From NCBI GenBank assembly GCA_946621045.1, contig CAMOOA010000067.1, positions 1-6,906 on the forward strand: a stretch of DNA of 6,906 bases, in the 5' to 3' direction. A program made the position numbers and the translations under genes. This DNA comes from an uncultured Erysipelotrichaceae bacterium. Its GTDB lineage: Bacteria; Bacillota_I; Bacilli_A; Erysipelotrichales; Erysipelotrichaceae. This document shows, piece after piece, positions 1 through 4,629 of the stretch. Below the pieces are notes generated by a model. The model was not told the DNA's origin and ran no database searches. It saw nothing but the letters and a program-made list of their open reading frames with translations. Position 1 is the first letter of the stretch, and the number at the start of each line of letters is the position of its first letter.

Positions 1-1722
1 AACACTCTGAATCACAGCTGTGCACATCTGATGGCACAGGCAGTGAAACATCTTTATCCGCAGGCAAAATTCTGGGTCGGTCCCGTCGTTGAAGAGGGAT
101 TCTATTATGATATCGATCTCGGCGATGATGTAATCCATGATGAAGACCTTGCGAAAATTGAAAAGGAAATGAAGAAGTGTGCGAAAGACGCGAAGCGTAT
201 TGTGCGTCATGAGATTTCGCGTGAGGAAGCACTGGAACAGTTCCGGGACGACCCGTATAAAGTCGACCTGATTGAACGCATGGAACCCGGCACAAACATT
301 TCCATGTATACGCAGGGTGATTTTACGGATCTCTGCCGCGGACCGCATGTCGACAACACAAAGCTGCTTAAGAATTTCAAACTTCTGAAGCACAGCGGTG
401 CGTACTGGAAGGGTGACGAACACAATAAGGTCCTGCAGCGGATCTACGGCGTATGTCTTCCGACACCGGAAGAACTTGAGGCTCACCTCAAAGACCTTGA
501 AGATGCCAAGATGCGCGATCACCGGAAACTCGGTAAAGATCTTTCCATCTTCATGTTTTCCGAAACCATCGGCGCCGGTCTTCCGATGTGGCTTCCGAAC
601 GGCTTTACCGTAAGACGTATTCTGTCTGACTACATCATGGACAAGGAACTTGCCCAGGGCTATGTTCATGTTAAAACTCCGGTCGTCGTCAACACAAAAC
701 TGTATAAGATTTCCGGACATCTGGCACATTACAAGGATGATATGTTTCCGATCATGGAGCGTGACGGAGAGGAATTCTGCCTGCGTCCGATGAACTGTCC
801 GGAACACATGATCATGTACCGCAGCACACTCCACAGTTATCGTGATCTTCCGGTCCGGATTGCGGAGATTGCGGATGACTTCCGCTTTGAGGCAAGCGGA
901 GCGCTTACCGGAATCGAACGCAGCCGTGCATTTGTACAGAATGACTCCCATATCTTCTGCCGCCCGGATCAGATTGCTTCGGAAATCAAAAATGTCACCA
1001 AGCTGATTCTGGATGTCTATAAGGATTTCGGTTTTGAAAATTACAGCTTCCGTCTCTCACTCCGTGATCCGGAGAATGCGGAAAAATACTTCGGCAACGA
1101 CGAACTCTGGAGCACAAGCGAAGCACAGCTCCGTGAGATTCTGAAGGAGATGAATGTACCGTTCTATGAGGCAATCGGTGAAGCGGCATTCTACGGCCCG
1201 AAGATTGACGTTCAGGTCCGCTCTGCGCTCGGACATGATGTAACGCTTTCGACAATTCAGCTGGACTATCAGCTGCCGGAACGGTTTGAACTGGAATATG
1301 TCGACAATACCGGCGCAAAAGTCCGTCCTGTCGTGATTCACAGAGCGATTCTCGGCAGTCTGGACCGCTTTGTTGCATTCCTGCTGGAGGAAACCAAGGG
1401 TGTTCTTCCGCTCTGGCTCGCCGCAAAACAGGCGGTTATCATTCCGGTAGCCCCGGAGGCACACAGAGAATATGCAGAGAAAGTCGAGCATGCGATGAAG
1501 AGAATCGGCATGCGTGTTTCCATTGATGACCGTAACGAAAAACTCGGCTACCGTGTCCGTGAAGCTCAGACATCCAAAATCCCGGTGGAAGTGGTTGTCG
1601 GAGAAGGCGAGATGAACGAAAACAGCGTTACTGTACGCCGTTACGGCTCCAGGGATGAGGTAAAGATGCCGCTCGATTCATTCATCGATGCAATGCTTGC
1701 GGAAATCGAAAGCCGCAGATAA
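1..1722 (+). CDS. thrS: Threonine--tRNA ligase, 5'-truncated by the window edge
   Basis: Cytoplasmic class II aminoacyl-tRNA synthetase that charges tRNA-Thr with threonine. The reading frame is open from base 1; 573 residues are visible. By alignment from memory with E. coli ThrS (642 aa), about 68 N-terminal residues, the TGS domain, are missing on the left, so the first ATG at 31 is internal. Seen in order: editing-domain HSCAH (visible residues 5-9) and LCRGPHV (Cys112, His116), matching the editing-site His/His/Cys/His set; the catalytic core with the three expected zinc ligands in RPMNCPEH (Cys266), NDSHIF (His317) and VIHRAILGS (His447); GEAAFYGPKID and LSTIQLDYQLPERF of the core; then an anticodon-binding domain (about 475-573) with SIDDRNEKLGYRVREAQ. 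Motif 2 carries the uncommon stretch EIADDFRFEASGA where many ThrS have an EFG..HRYE-type sequence; the motif 2 arginine is kept. Frame is intact to the TAA. A threonine T-box leader, if any, would lie upstream. Confidence 0.97.
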   Translation, partial: NTLNHSCAHLMAQAVKHLYPQAKFWVGPVVEEGFYYDIDLGDDVIHDEDLAKIEKEMKKCAKDAKRIVRHEISREEALEQFRDDPYKVDLIERMEPGTNISMYTQGDFTDLCRGPHVDNTKLLKNFKLLKHSGAYWKGDEHNKVLQRIYGVCLPTPEELEAHLKDLEDAKMRDHRKLGKDLSIFMFSETIGAGLPMWLPNGFTVRRILSDYIMDKELAQGYVHVKTPVVVNTKLYKISGHLAHYKDDMFPIMERDGEEFCLRPMNCPEHMIMYRSTLHSYRDLPVRIAEIADDFRFEASGALTGIERSRAFVQNDSHIFCRPDQIASEIKNVTKLILDVYKDFGFENYSFRLSLRDPENAEKYFGNDELWSTSEAQLREILKEMNVPFYEAIGEAAFYGPKIDVQVRSALGHDVTLSTIQLDYQLPERFELEYVDNTGAKVRPVVIHRAILGSLDRFVAFLLEETKGVLPLWLAAKQAVIIPVAPEAHREYAEKVEHAMKRIGMRVSIDDRNEKLGYRVREAQTSKIPVEVVVGEGEMNENSVTVRRYGSRDEVKMPLDSFIDAMLAEIESRR

Positions 1723-1738
1723 CTGAATCGAACAGCTT

Positions 1739-1769
1739 CCGGAAAGATCTCTTAAGAGGTCTTTTTCGG
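1739..1769 (+). terminator. Rho-independent terminator of thrS
   Basis: Starting 17 bases after the thrS stop, AGATCTC (1745-1751) pairs with GAGGTCT (1756-1762), one G-U wobble, TTAA loop. The stem can extend outward through CCGG/TTCGG with one bulged T. The right arm runs into TTTTT (1762-1766). The U-tract is partly inside the extended stem, so it is a moderate rather than perfect terminator. Confidence 0.65.
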
Positions 1770-1799
1770 AGGCGGGATAAATCATGACAAGGAAATCAG

Positions 1800-1842
1800 C
1801 CCGGTGCTTCGTAAGAAATATGGTGGGGATGCCACCGGGAGG
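1800..1842 (+). promoter_or_regulatory. Alternative hairpins overlapping a Shine-Dalgarno
   Basis: CCCGGTG (1800-1806) is a perfect 7-base complement of CACCGGG (1833-1839). An alternative local hairpin pairs GGTGG (1822-1826) with CCACC (1832-1836). The two cannot form together, and the first one covers the first bases of the GGGAGG Shine-Dalgarno (1837-1842) of the small ORF at 1854. This could gate translation of that ORF; it could also be chance pairing in a GC-rich patch. Confidence 0.3.
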
Positions 1843-1853
1843 ATACGCAGTTT

Positions 1854-2015
1854 ATGATTTATCTTCAGTTACTCCGCACCGTCAGATGCCTGCTGCTTGC
1901 CGGAGAAGGCAGGGTTCAGAAAGTATGGACCGGTGTTAATCATCTTAATGACCGTTTTTTCAGGGCTCTGTACCCTCATGCAAGGCTGATGGATGCATAT
2001 CCTGCGGCGGTTTGA
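1854..2015 (+). CDS. Possible small protein, 53 residues, unknown
   Basis: Not recognised. An ATG at 1854 is preceded by GGGAGG (1837-1842) with 11 bases between, and the frame stays open for 53 codons to TGA at 2013-2015. The predicted product begins MIYLQLLRTVRCLLLAGEG, has a short hydrophobic-basic N-terminus (about residues 1-16), then a mixed basic and aromatic tail ending in DAYPAAV. No cysteine motif, clear membrane span or known domain is visible. In favour: a good Shine-Dalgarno and ordinary codons. Against: short length, an overlapping 51-codon frame (1784-1939), and a hairpin plus T6 (1931-1960) inside it that suggests RNA structure. It could be a real small protein, a gene remnant or part of a noncoding RNA. 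Confidence 0.3.
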   Translation: MIYLQLLRTVRCLLLAGEGRVQKVWTGVNHLNDRFFRALYPHARLMDAYPAAV

Positions 2016-2023
2016 GCTGATTT

Positions 2024-2061
2024 TTGCGGAATCTGCCGGTATATGAGTAAAAAAATATAAA
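2024..2061 (+). promoter_or_regulatory. Candidate promoter region of secreted-protein gene
   Basis: A TTGCGG box (2024-2029) lies 18 bases before TAAAAA (2048-2053), and a TATAAA (2056-2061) follows. Neither pair is a convincing sigma-A match, but the abrupt change to A/T-rich sequence before the gene at 2131 makes this the likeliest place for its promoter. The exact boxes are uncertain. Confidence 0.3.
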
Positions 2062-2096
2062 AGAGTCGGCGTAAGTATATATCTTTTTATTCAAGA

Positions 2097-2120
2097 AACA
2101 TTTAAAATGTTACAGGAGGT
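2097..2120 (+). promoter_or_regulatory. Hairpin abutting the Shine-Dalgarno of the secreted-protein gene
   Basis: AACATT (2097-2102) pairs perfectly with AATGTT (2106-2111) around a 3-base loop, ending 2 bases before the consensus AGGAGGT (2114-2120). The stem buries the upstream in-frame ATG at 2107 and leaves the ribosome binding site exposed, which supports initiation at 2131. It may also protect the 5' end of the mRNA. Confidence 0.4.
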
Positions 2121-2130
2121 AAATATATTT

Positions 2131-2982
2131 ATGAAAAAAGTATTTGTCAGTTTAGTGGCAATTGTATGCGGGTTTGTGATGCTCGGACTGAATATGACTC
2201 CGGTCGCAGCTCAGACGGGCGGTCTTGGACCGTGGGGTGATATCGAAGGATATTACACCTGGCAGATCAATGATAAGGGCTGGACTGTTTATTCACAGAA
2301 CGGAACTTACTGGATCTATGATGATTACGGTCATCGCACATACCTTGATGCAAACGGAAATCCTATCAGCGGCGGTGGCACCGCACCGGCACCTGCACCT
2401 GCGCCGACACCTGCACCTGCTCCGACAGTAAACAACTACACGTTCTACTATACCTTTACGTCTCCCGACGGATACAACGTATATACCGACGGATTCGGAA
2501 ACAACTGGTGGTTTGCGCAAGGCGGCGTTCCTCAGAGATGGACCAGAGGCTACCCGGCCGGAAGCTACTGGAAGGAAGGAATCGGAAACTACACCTATTA
2601 CTACTCTTACCGCAGCAATGACGGTTTATACGTCTATCGTGATGACTACAACAACTACTACTGGTTCGGCAGTGACGGAACACCGCATCTTGTGAAAAAG
2701 GGATCCGGCGGTCCGGGCAGTGTCGCACCTGCACCTGCACCGGCACCTGCCGCAAACATTGATTACAGCAAGACCAATGTCATGGAAGCAGACGGTGTAC
2801 GGTACACTGTATATGTAGGCCAGTCCTGGGTAGCTCCGAAGACGGTATCCTGGACACCGCAAGGCATGCATCTGGTCGGATGGGACTATGCGGCAGATAC
2901 CGGATATGTAAGATGGAAACCCGGAGCAGCAATTAAGAATACCGGTTCTAACCTGTATCTTTACCCGGTTTTCGCATATTGA
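2131..2982 (+). CDS. Secreted aromatic-rich repeat protein with Ala-Pro linkers and Listeria-Bacteroides-repeat-like C-terminus
   Basis: 283-residue exported protein of unknown function. The start at 2131 is chosen over the in-frame ATG at 2107 because AGGAGGT (2114-2120) sits 10 bases before it and a typical signal peptide begins there: MKK, hydrophobic core (4-20), likely cleavage after PVAA or AAQ (about 27-28). The mature part has three Tyr/Trp-rich units of about 30 residues (about 41-79, 106-134, 157-187) built on a YY..(N/D)DG..VY.D..(G/N)N.(Y/W)WF...G.P pattern, separated by Ala-Pro linkers (84-99 and 199-208). The C-terminal 65 residues (HLVGWDYAADTGY, then LYLYPVFAY) resemble the Flg_new/InlB-type Listeria-Bacteroides repeat. 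No LPXTG anchor or membrane tail is present, so it is probably released or held non-covalently on the wall; glycan binding is an inference from exposed aromatics. It stands alone between terminators. Confidence 0.85.
   Translation: MKKVFVSLVAIVCGFVMLGLNMTPVAAQTGGLGPWGDIEGYYTWQINDKGWTVYSQNGTYWIYDDYGHRTYLDANGNPISGGGTAPAPAPAPTPAPAPTVNNYTFYYTFTSPDGYNVYTDGFGNNWWFAQGGVPQRWTRGYPAGSYWKEGIGNYTYYYSYRSNDGLYVYRDDYNNYYWFGSDGTPHLVKKGSGGPGSVAPAPAPAPAANIDYSKTNVMEADGVRYTVYVGQSWVAPKTVSWTPQGMHLVGWDYAADTGYVRWKPGAAIKNTGSNLYLYPVFAY
2380..2427 (+). repeat. GCACCT-type hexamer repeat encoding Ala-Pro linker 1
   Basis: Degenerate tandem hexamers (GCACCG/GCACCT/GCGCCG/GCTCCG) encode an Ala-Pro stretch interrupted by Thr. 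A related tract at 2725-2754 encodes the second linker. Variation among the units argues against a recently expanded perfect repeat, but length change by slippage in steps of two residues is possible. Confidence 0.8.
2725..2754 (+). repeat. GCACCT-type hexamer repeat encoding Ala-Pro linker 2
   Basis: Four hexamers of GCACCT/GCACCG followed by GCC GCA encode the Ala-Pro linker between the third aromatic repeat and the C-terminal domain. Same unit as the tract at 2380-2427. Confidence 0.8.
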
Positions 2983-2992
2983 TCACACATTG

Positions 2993-3023
2993 AAAAAGGG
3001 AATTCAATCGGATTCCCTTTTTT
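2993..3023 (+). terminator. Rho-independent terminator of secreted-protein gene
   Basis: Ten bases after the stop codon, AAAAAGGGAAT (2993-3003) pairs perfectly with ATTCCCTTTTT (3012-3022). Two more inner pairs (T-G, C-G) leave an AATC loop. The right arm forms a T6 tract. The matching A-tract makes it potentially bidirectional. It separates this gene from the hydrogenase-linked cluster. Confidence 0.88.
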
Positions 3024-3059
3024 CGGTACAGGACTCTCGCAGCATTCGATTCACGATTG

Positions 3060-3087
3060 TTGATGTTTTAAAAAATGGTGTTATAGT
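3060..3087 (+). promoter_or_regulatory. Extended -10 promoter of the hydrogenase-linked cluster
   Basis: TTGATG (3060-3065), a 16-base spacer and TATAGT (3082-3087) preceded by TG at 3079-3080 (extended -10). Predicted transcript start is about 3092-3095, giving a leader of about 115 bases before the TM1266-family gene. Confidence 0.65.
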
Positions 3088-3091
3088 AATT

Positions 3092-3194
3092 ACTGTCATC
3101 TGACCGCAATGAGTGATTCGGAGCGATACGAGGCAGCGAAGGATATTCTTGTTTTTTCTGCTCAGCCTTGTCATTTGATGACAGGGCTTTTTTT
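3092..3194 (+). promoter_or_regulatory. Putative attenuator or riboswitch leader RNA of unknown class
   Basis: Between the promoter and the first gene lies a leader ending in an intrinsic terminator (3164-3194). Its first bases, CTGTCATC (3093-3100), are a perfect 8-base complement of GATGACAG (3177-3184), which is part of the loop and 3' arm of that terminator, so the two pairings exclude each other. Between them are a possible small hairpin CCG-AAT/ATT-CGG with bulged C and GAGTG loop (3104-3120) and a possible GAGGCAG/CTGCTC pairing (3130-3136 with 3158-3163). The architecture is that of a transcription-attenuating leader. I do not recognise the conserved core of any riboswitch class I know, nor T-box elements, and see no convincing leader peptide. 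Confidence 0.5.
3164..3194 (+). terminator. Intrinsic terminator inside the 5' leader of the TM1266-family gene
   Basis: AGCCTTGTCA (3164-3173) pairs with TGACAGGGCT (3179-3188), 10 pairs with one G-U, TTTGA loop, directly followed by a run of seven T (3188-3194). It ends only two bases before the GGAGG ribosome binding site (3197-3201), so it acts upstream of, not after, a gene. No gene precedes it on this strand after the terminator at 2993-3023. Confidence 0.78.
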
Positions 3195-3209
3195 ACGGAG
3201 GAAGTGATT

Positions 3210-3455
3210 ATGGATACCAGAATTGCTGTGATTGCGATTATCGTGGAAAACCTTGACGCGGCGGATGAAGTAAATCGTATTCTGCATGAATACAGTTCCT
3301 GTGTGATCGGCAGAATGGGAATTCCGTACCGGGCGAAAAATGTTTCACTGATCAGTGTGGCAGTTGATGCGCCGAACGAAGTGATCAGCGCATTGACCGG
3401 CAAGCTCGGCAAGATCGACGGAATTGCTGTAAAGACGGCATATCAGAAACTTTAA
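3210..3455 (+). CDS. TM1266-family iron-only hydrogenase system regulator
   Basis: 81-residue protein of the family named for Thermotoga maritima TM1266 (iron-only hydrogenase system putative regulator), a small ACT/NikR-C-terminal-like fold commonly found beside [FeFe]-hydrogenase and maturation genes. Recognised by overall length and pattern: N-terminal beta strand RIAVIAIIVEN, helix with VNRILHEYSSCVIGRMGIPY, strand VSLISVAVDAP, helix and the closing GKLGKIDGIAVKTAY. The start at 3210 follows GGAGG (3197-3201) by 8 bases; an in-frame ATG at 3168 lies inside the leader terminator and is rejected. No DNA-binding helix-turn-helix is visible, as usual for the family, so its regulatory role is by association. 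It is the first gene after the attenuator leader and its stop nearly touches the Shine-Dalgarno of the lipoprotein gene, so the two are probably co-transcribed. Confidence 0.85.
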   Translation: MDTRIAVIAIIVENLDAADEVNRILHEYSSCVIGRMGIPYRAKNVSLISVAVDAPNEVISALTGKLGKIDGIAVKTAYQKL

Positions 3456-3466
3456 TGGGAGGAAAG

Positions 3467-4516
3467 ATGAAGAAATTTTTAAGTGTATTACTGGCGGGTC
3501 TGATGCTCGCAGGCTGCGGAACTGCGACTTCAGGCGAAGCTCCGGTCGCTTCGGCGATTCCGGAGGAAGCCAAAGAAGCAGTCGAACAGGCTGTGGAGAC
3601 AGCTCAGCAGACAGCAGAGGATGCAGGCATTGATGTCAATGCAATTGTGGAAGGAAATGTTGATCTTAACATTGATCTGAAGATTCTTTCGCCGTCCGGC
3701 GCACCGGCGCTTTCGCTTGTGCCGGCGATTGTAAGCGGCATTTCCGTTGATTTTGTGGAAGGTGCCGATCCGCTTCAGGCCGCACTGGTCAATCCGAATC
3801 CGGAGTATGACATTATCGTTGCGCCGAGCAACCTTGGCATGAAACTTGCTGAGACAGGAAAATCTCCGTATAAAATGCTCGGTATTGTCACTTGGGGCAA
3901 CCTGTATATCGTAGGACCGAAGGGCACAGCGGCAGATGCGTCCACCTGGACCAATGTTGCGTCCTTTGGAGAACAGTCTGTAACAGGCAAGGTATTCAGC
4001 GAAGTTTACGGCGATGCGCTCGACATGAGCACAGTCACCTGGTACAACAGCACCGCTGATGCAAGTGCAGCACTGATGGCAGGAAATGCGGATGTCGCAA
4101 TGCTCGCGGAGCCGAATGCAACCGCTGTGATCGCAAAGGCAAAAGAAAACGGAAAAGAACTCGAAATCATTGATGACGTACAGAGCCACTGGGGTGACGG
4201 AAGCGGCTTCCCGCAGGCAGCGCTGTTTGTCCGTGAGGATGCATATGCGGAAAAGAAAGCTGACATTGACGGACTGTTTGCAGTTATGAATCTGTTCTCT
4301 CTGGCGGCAGGGGATCTCGGTGAAGATGTCATTGTCAATGTGATTGAGAAGGCCGGCGGCGCTGAAGCGCTTGGAATTCCCAATGCGCAGATTGTCGCAA
4401 AGGTATGGAAGCGTCTGAACATCAAGGTTGTCAAGGCAGCAGACCATGTCGAAGAACTGAAGAAGTTCGGTGAACTGTTCGGAATTGCTGATGCGGAAGC
4501 AGTAATCATCAAATAA
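3467..4516 (+). CDS. ABC importer substrate-binding lipoprotein, NMT1/SsuA-like
   Basis: 349-residue extracytoplasmic solute receptor. Start at 3467 chosen: an in-frame ATG at 3455 overlaps the preceding stop and the Shine-Dalgarno GGAGG (3458-3462), and MKKFLSVLL begins a lipoprotein signal with lipobox LAGC, Cys17 to be lipidated. An Ala/Glu-rich, probably helical spacer (about 24-60) follows, then a periplasmic-binding fold: SPSGAPALSLVPAI (75-89), YDIIVAPSNLGMKLAE (114-129), LGIVTWGNLYIVGPKG (138-153), FGEQSVTGKVF (168-178) and LMAGNADVAMLAEPNATAV (203-221). The last is typical of NMT1/THI5, SsuA and TauA-like proteins. Such receptors bind sulfonates, nitrate, pyrimidine precursors or other small compounds; the ligand here cannot be told. 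It follows the hydrogenase regulator and precedes its likely permease, but two hairpins and a second promoter separate them, consistent with more receptor than permease being made. Confidence 0.85.
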   Translation: MKKFLSVLLAGLMLAGCGTATSGEAPVASAIPEEAKEAVEQAVETAQQTAEDAGIDVNAIVEGNVDLNIDLKILSPSGAPALSLVPAIVSGISVDFVEGADPLQAALVNPNPEYDIIVAPSNLGMKLAETGKSPYKMLGIVTWGNLYIVGPKGTAADASTWTNVASFGEQSVTGKVFSEVYGDALDMSTVTWYNSTADASAALMAGNADVAMLAEPNATAVIAKAKENGKELEIIDDVQSHWGDGSGFPQAALFVREDAYAEKKADIDGLFAVMNLFSLAAGDLGEDVIVNVIEKAGGAEALGIPNAQIVAKVWKRLNIKVVKAADHVEELKKFGELFGIADAEAVIIK

Positions 4517-4540
4517 TCCGGAATTACAGAATGAAGAGAT

Positions 4541-4569
4541 GAAACAGGCAGGATTCCACTGTCTGTTTC
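4541..4569 (+). terminator. Hairpin after the lipoprotein gene, no U-tract
   Basis: GAAACAGGCAG (4541-4551) pairs with CTGTCTGTTTC (4559-4569), 11 pairs with one G-U, 7-base loop. It lacks a following T-run, so it is more likely an mRNA 3'-end stabiliser or processing element protecting the receptor message than a terminator by itself. The real terminator follows at 4576. Confidence 0.5.
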
Positions 4570-4575
4570 TGCATG

Positions 4576-4600
4576 AACGGCTGATAATCAGCCGTTTTTT
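4576..4600 (+). terminator. Rho-independent terminator between receptor and permease genes
   Basis: AACGGCTGA (4576-4584) pairs perfectly with TCAGCCGTT (4588-4596) around TAA, followed by T6 (4595-4600). A strong 9-pair stem with a U-tract. It should end or partly end transcription after the lipoprotein gene, lowering expression of the permease and hydrogenase genes from the upstream promoter. Confidence 0.85.
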
Positions 4601-4611
4601 AATTGTTTTAA

Positions 4612-4620
4612 TGCTATAAT
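4612..4620 (+). promoter_or_regulatory. Extended -10 promoter almost touching the permease start
   Basis: TGCTATAAT (4612-4620) is a perfect extended -10 element. No clear -35 exists at the proper distance (the terminator T-run lies there), which an extended -10 can tolerate. The start of transcription would fall at about 4626-4627, only 3 to 4 bases before the permease ATG at 4630. This promoter would drive the permease and the hydrogenase genes separately from the attenuated upstream promoter. Confidence 0.6.
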
Positions 4621-4629
4621 ATTTCAGGC

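Larger units (their letters stand above)
1770..2106 (+). other. Intergenic stretch between thrS terminator and secreted-protein gene
   Basis: About 340 bases with no recognisable gene. It contains one possible small ORF with a good ribosome binding site (1854-2015), a second overlapping 51-codon ORF (1784-1939), two mutually exclusive GC-rich hairpins near 1800-1839, a weak hairpin followed by T6 (1931-1960), and an A/T-rich segment before the next gene. I see no tRNA, rRNA, known riboswitch core or insertion sequence end. It may be a structured RNA locus or a decayed gene. Confidence 0.6.

Noticed and set aside
995..1491. Two overlapping minus-strand frames of about 143 codons within thrS
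   Set aside because: Both lie inside the conserved catalytic region of thrS and have implausible compositions.
1784..1939. 51-codon ORF after the thrS terminator
   Set aside because: It overlaps the better-supported 1854 ORF in another frame; its only ribosome binding site candidate (GGAGG at 1768-1772) overlaps the terminator, and the product is Arg/Met/Gly-rich without a motif.
1931..1960. Intrinsic terminator with T6
   Set aside because: The stem is only two 4-pair blocks with an internal loop; too weak to call as a terminator, kept only as a hint of RNA structure.
2107..2130. Upstream in-frame ATG for the secreted protein
   Set aside because: It overlaps a hairpin and the Shine-Dalgarno itself; the signal peptide and ribosome binding site fit the start at 2131.
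2380..2754. CRISPR array or minisatellite from the GCACCT repeats
   Set aside because: The repeats are short in-frame hexamers encoding Ala-Pro linkers, without unique spacers of constant length.
3092..3194. T-box, cobalamin, TPP, FMN, SAM or ZTP riboswitch
   Set aside because: I looked for their conserved cores and found none in the leader; it is reported only as an unassigned attenuator.
3530..4447. 305-codon open frame on the minus strand
   Set aside because: Opposite the lipoprotein receptor gene, with no ribosome binding site or recognisable domain; a composition shadow.
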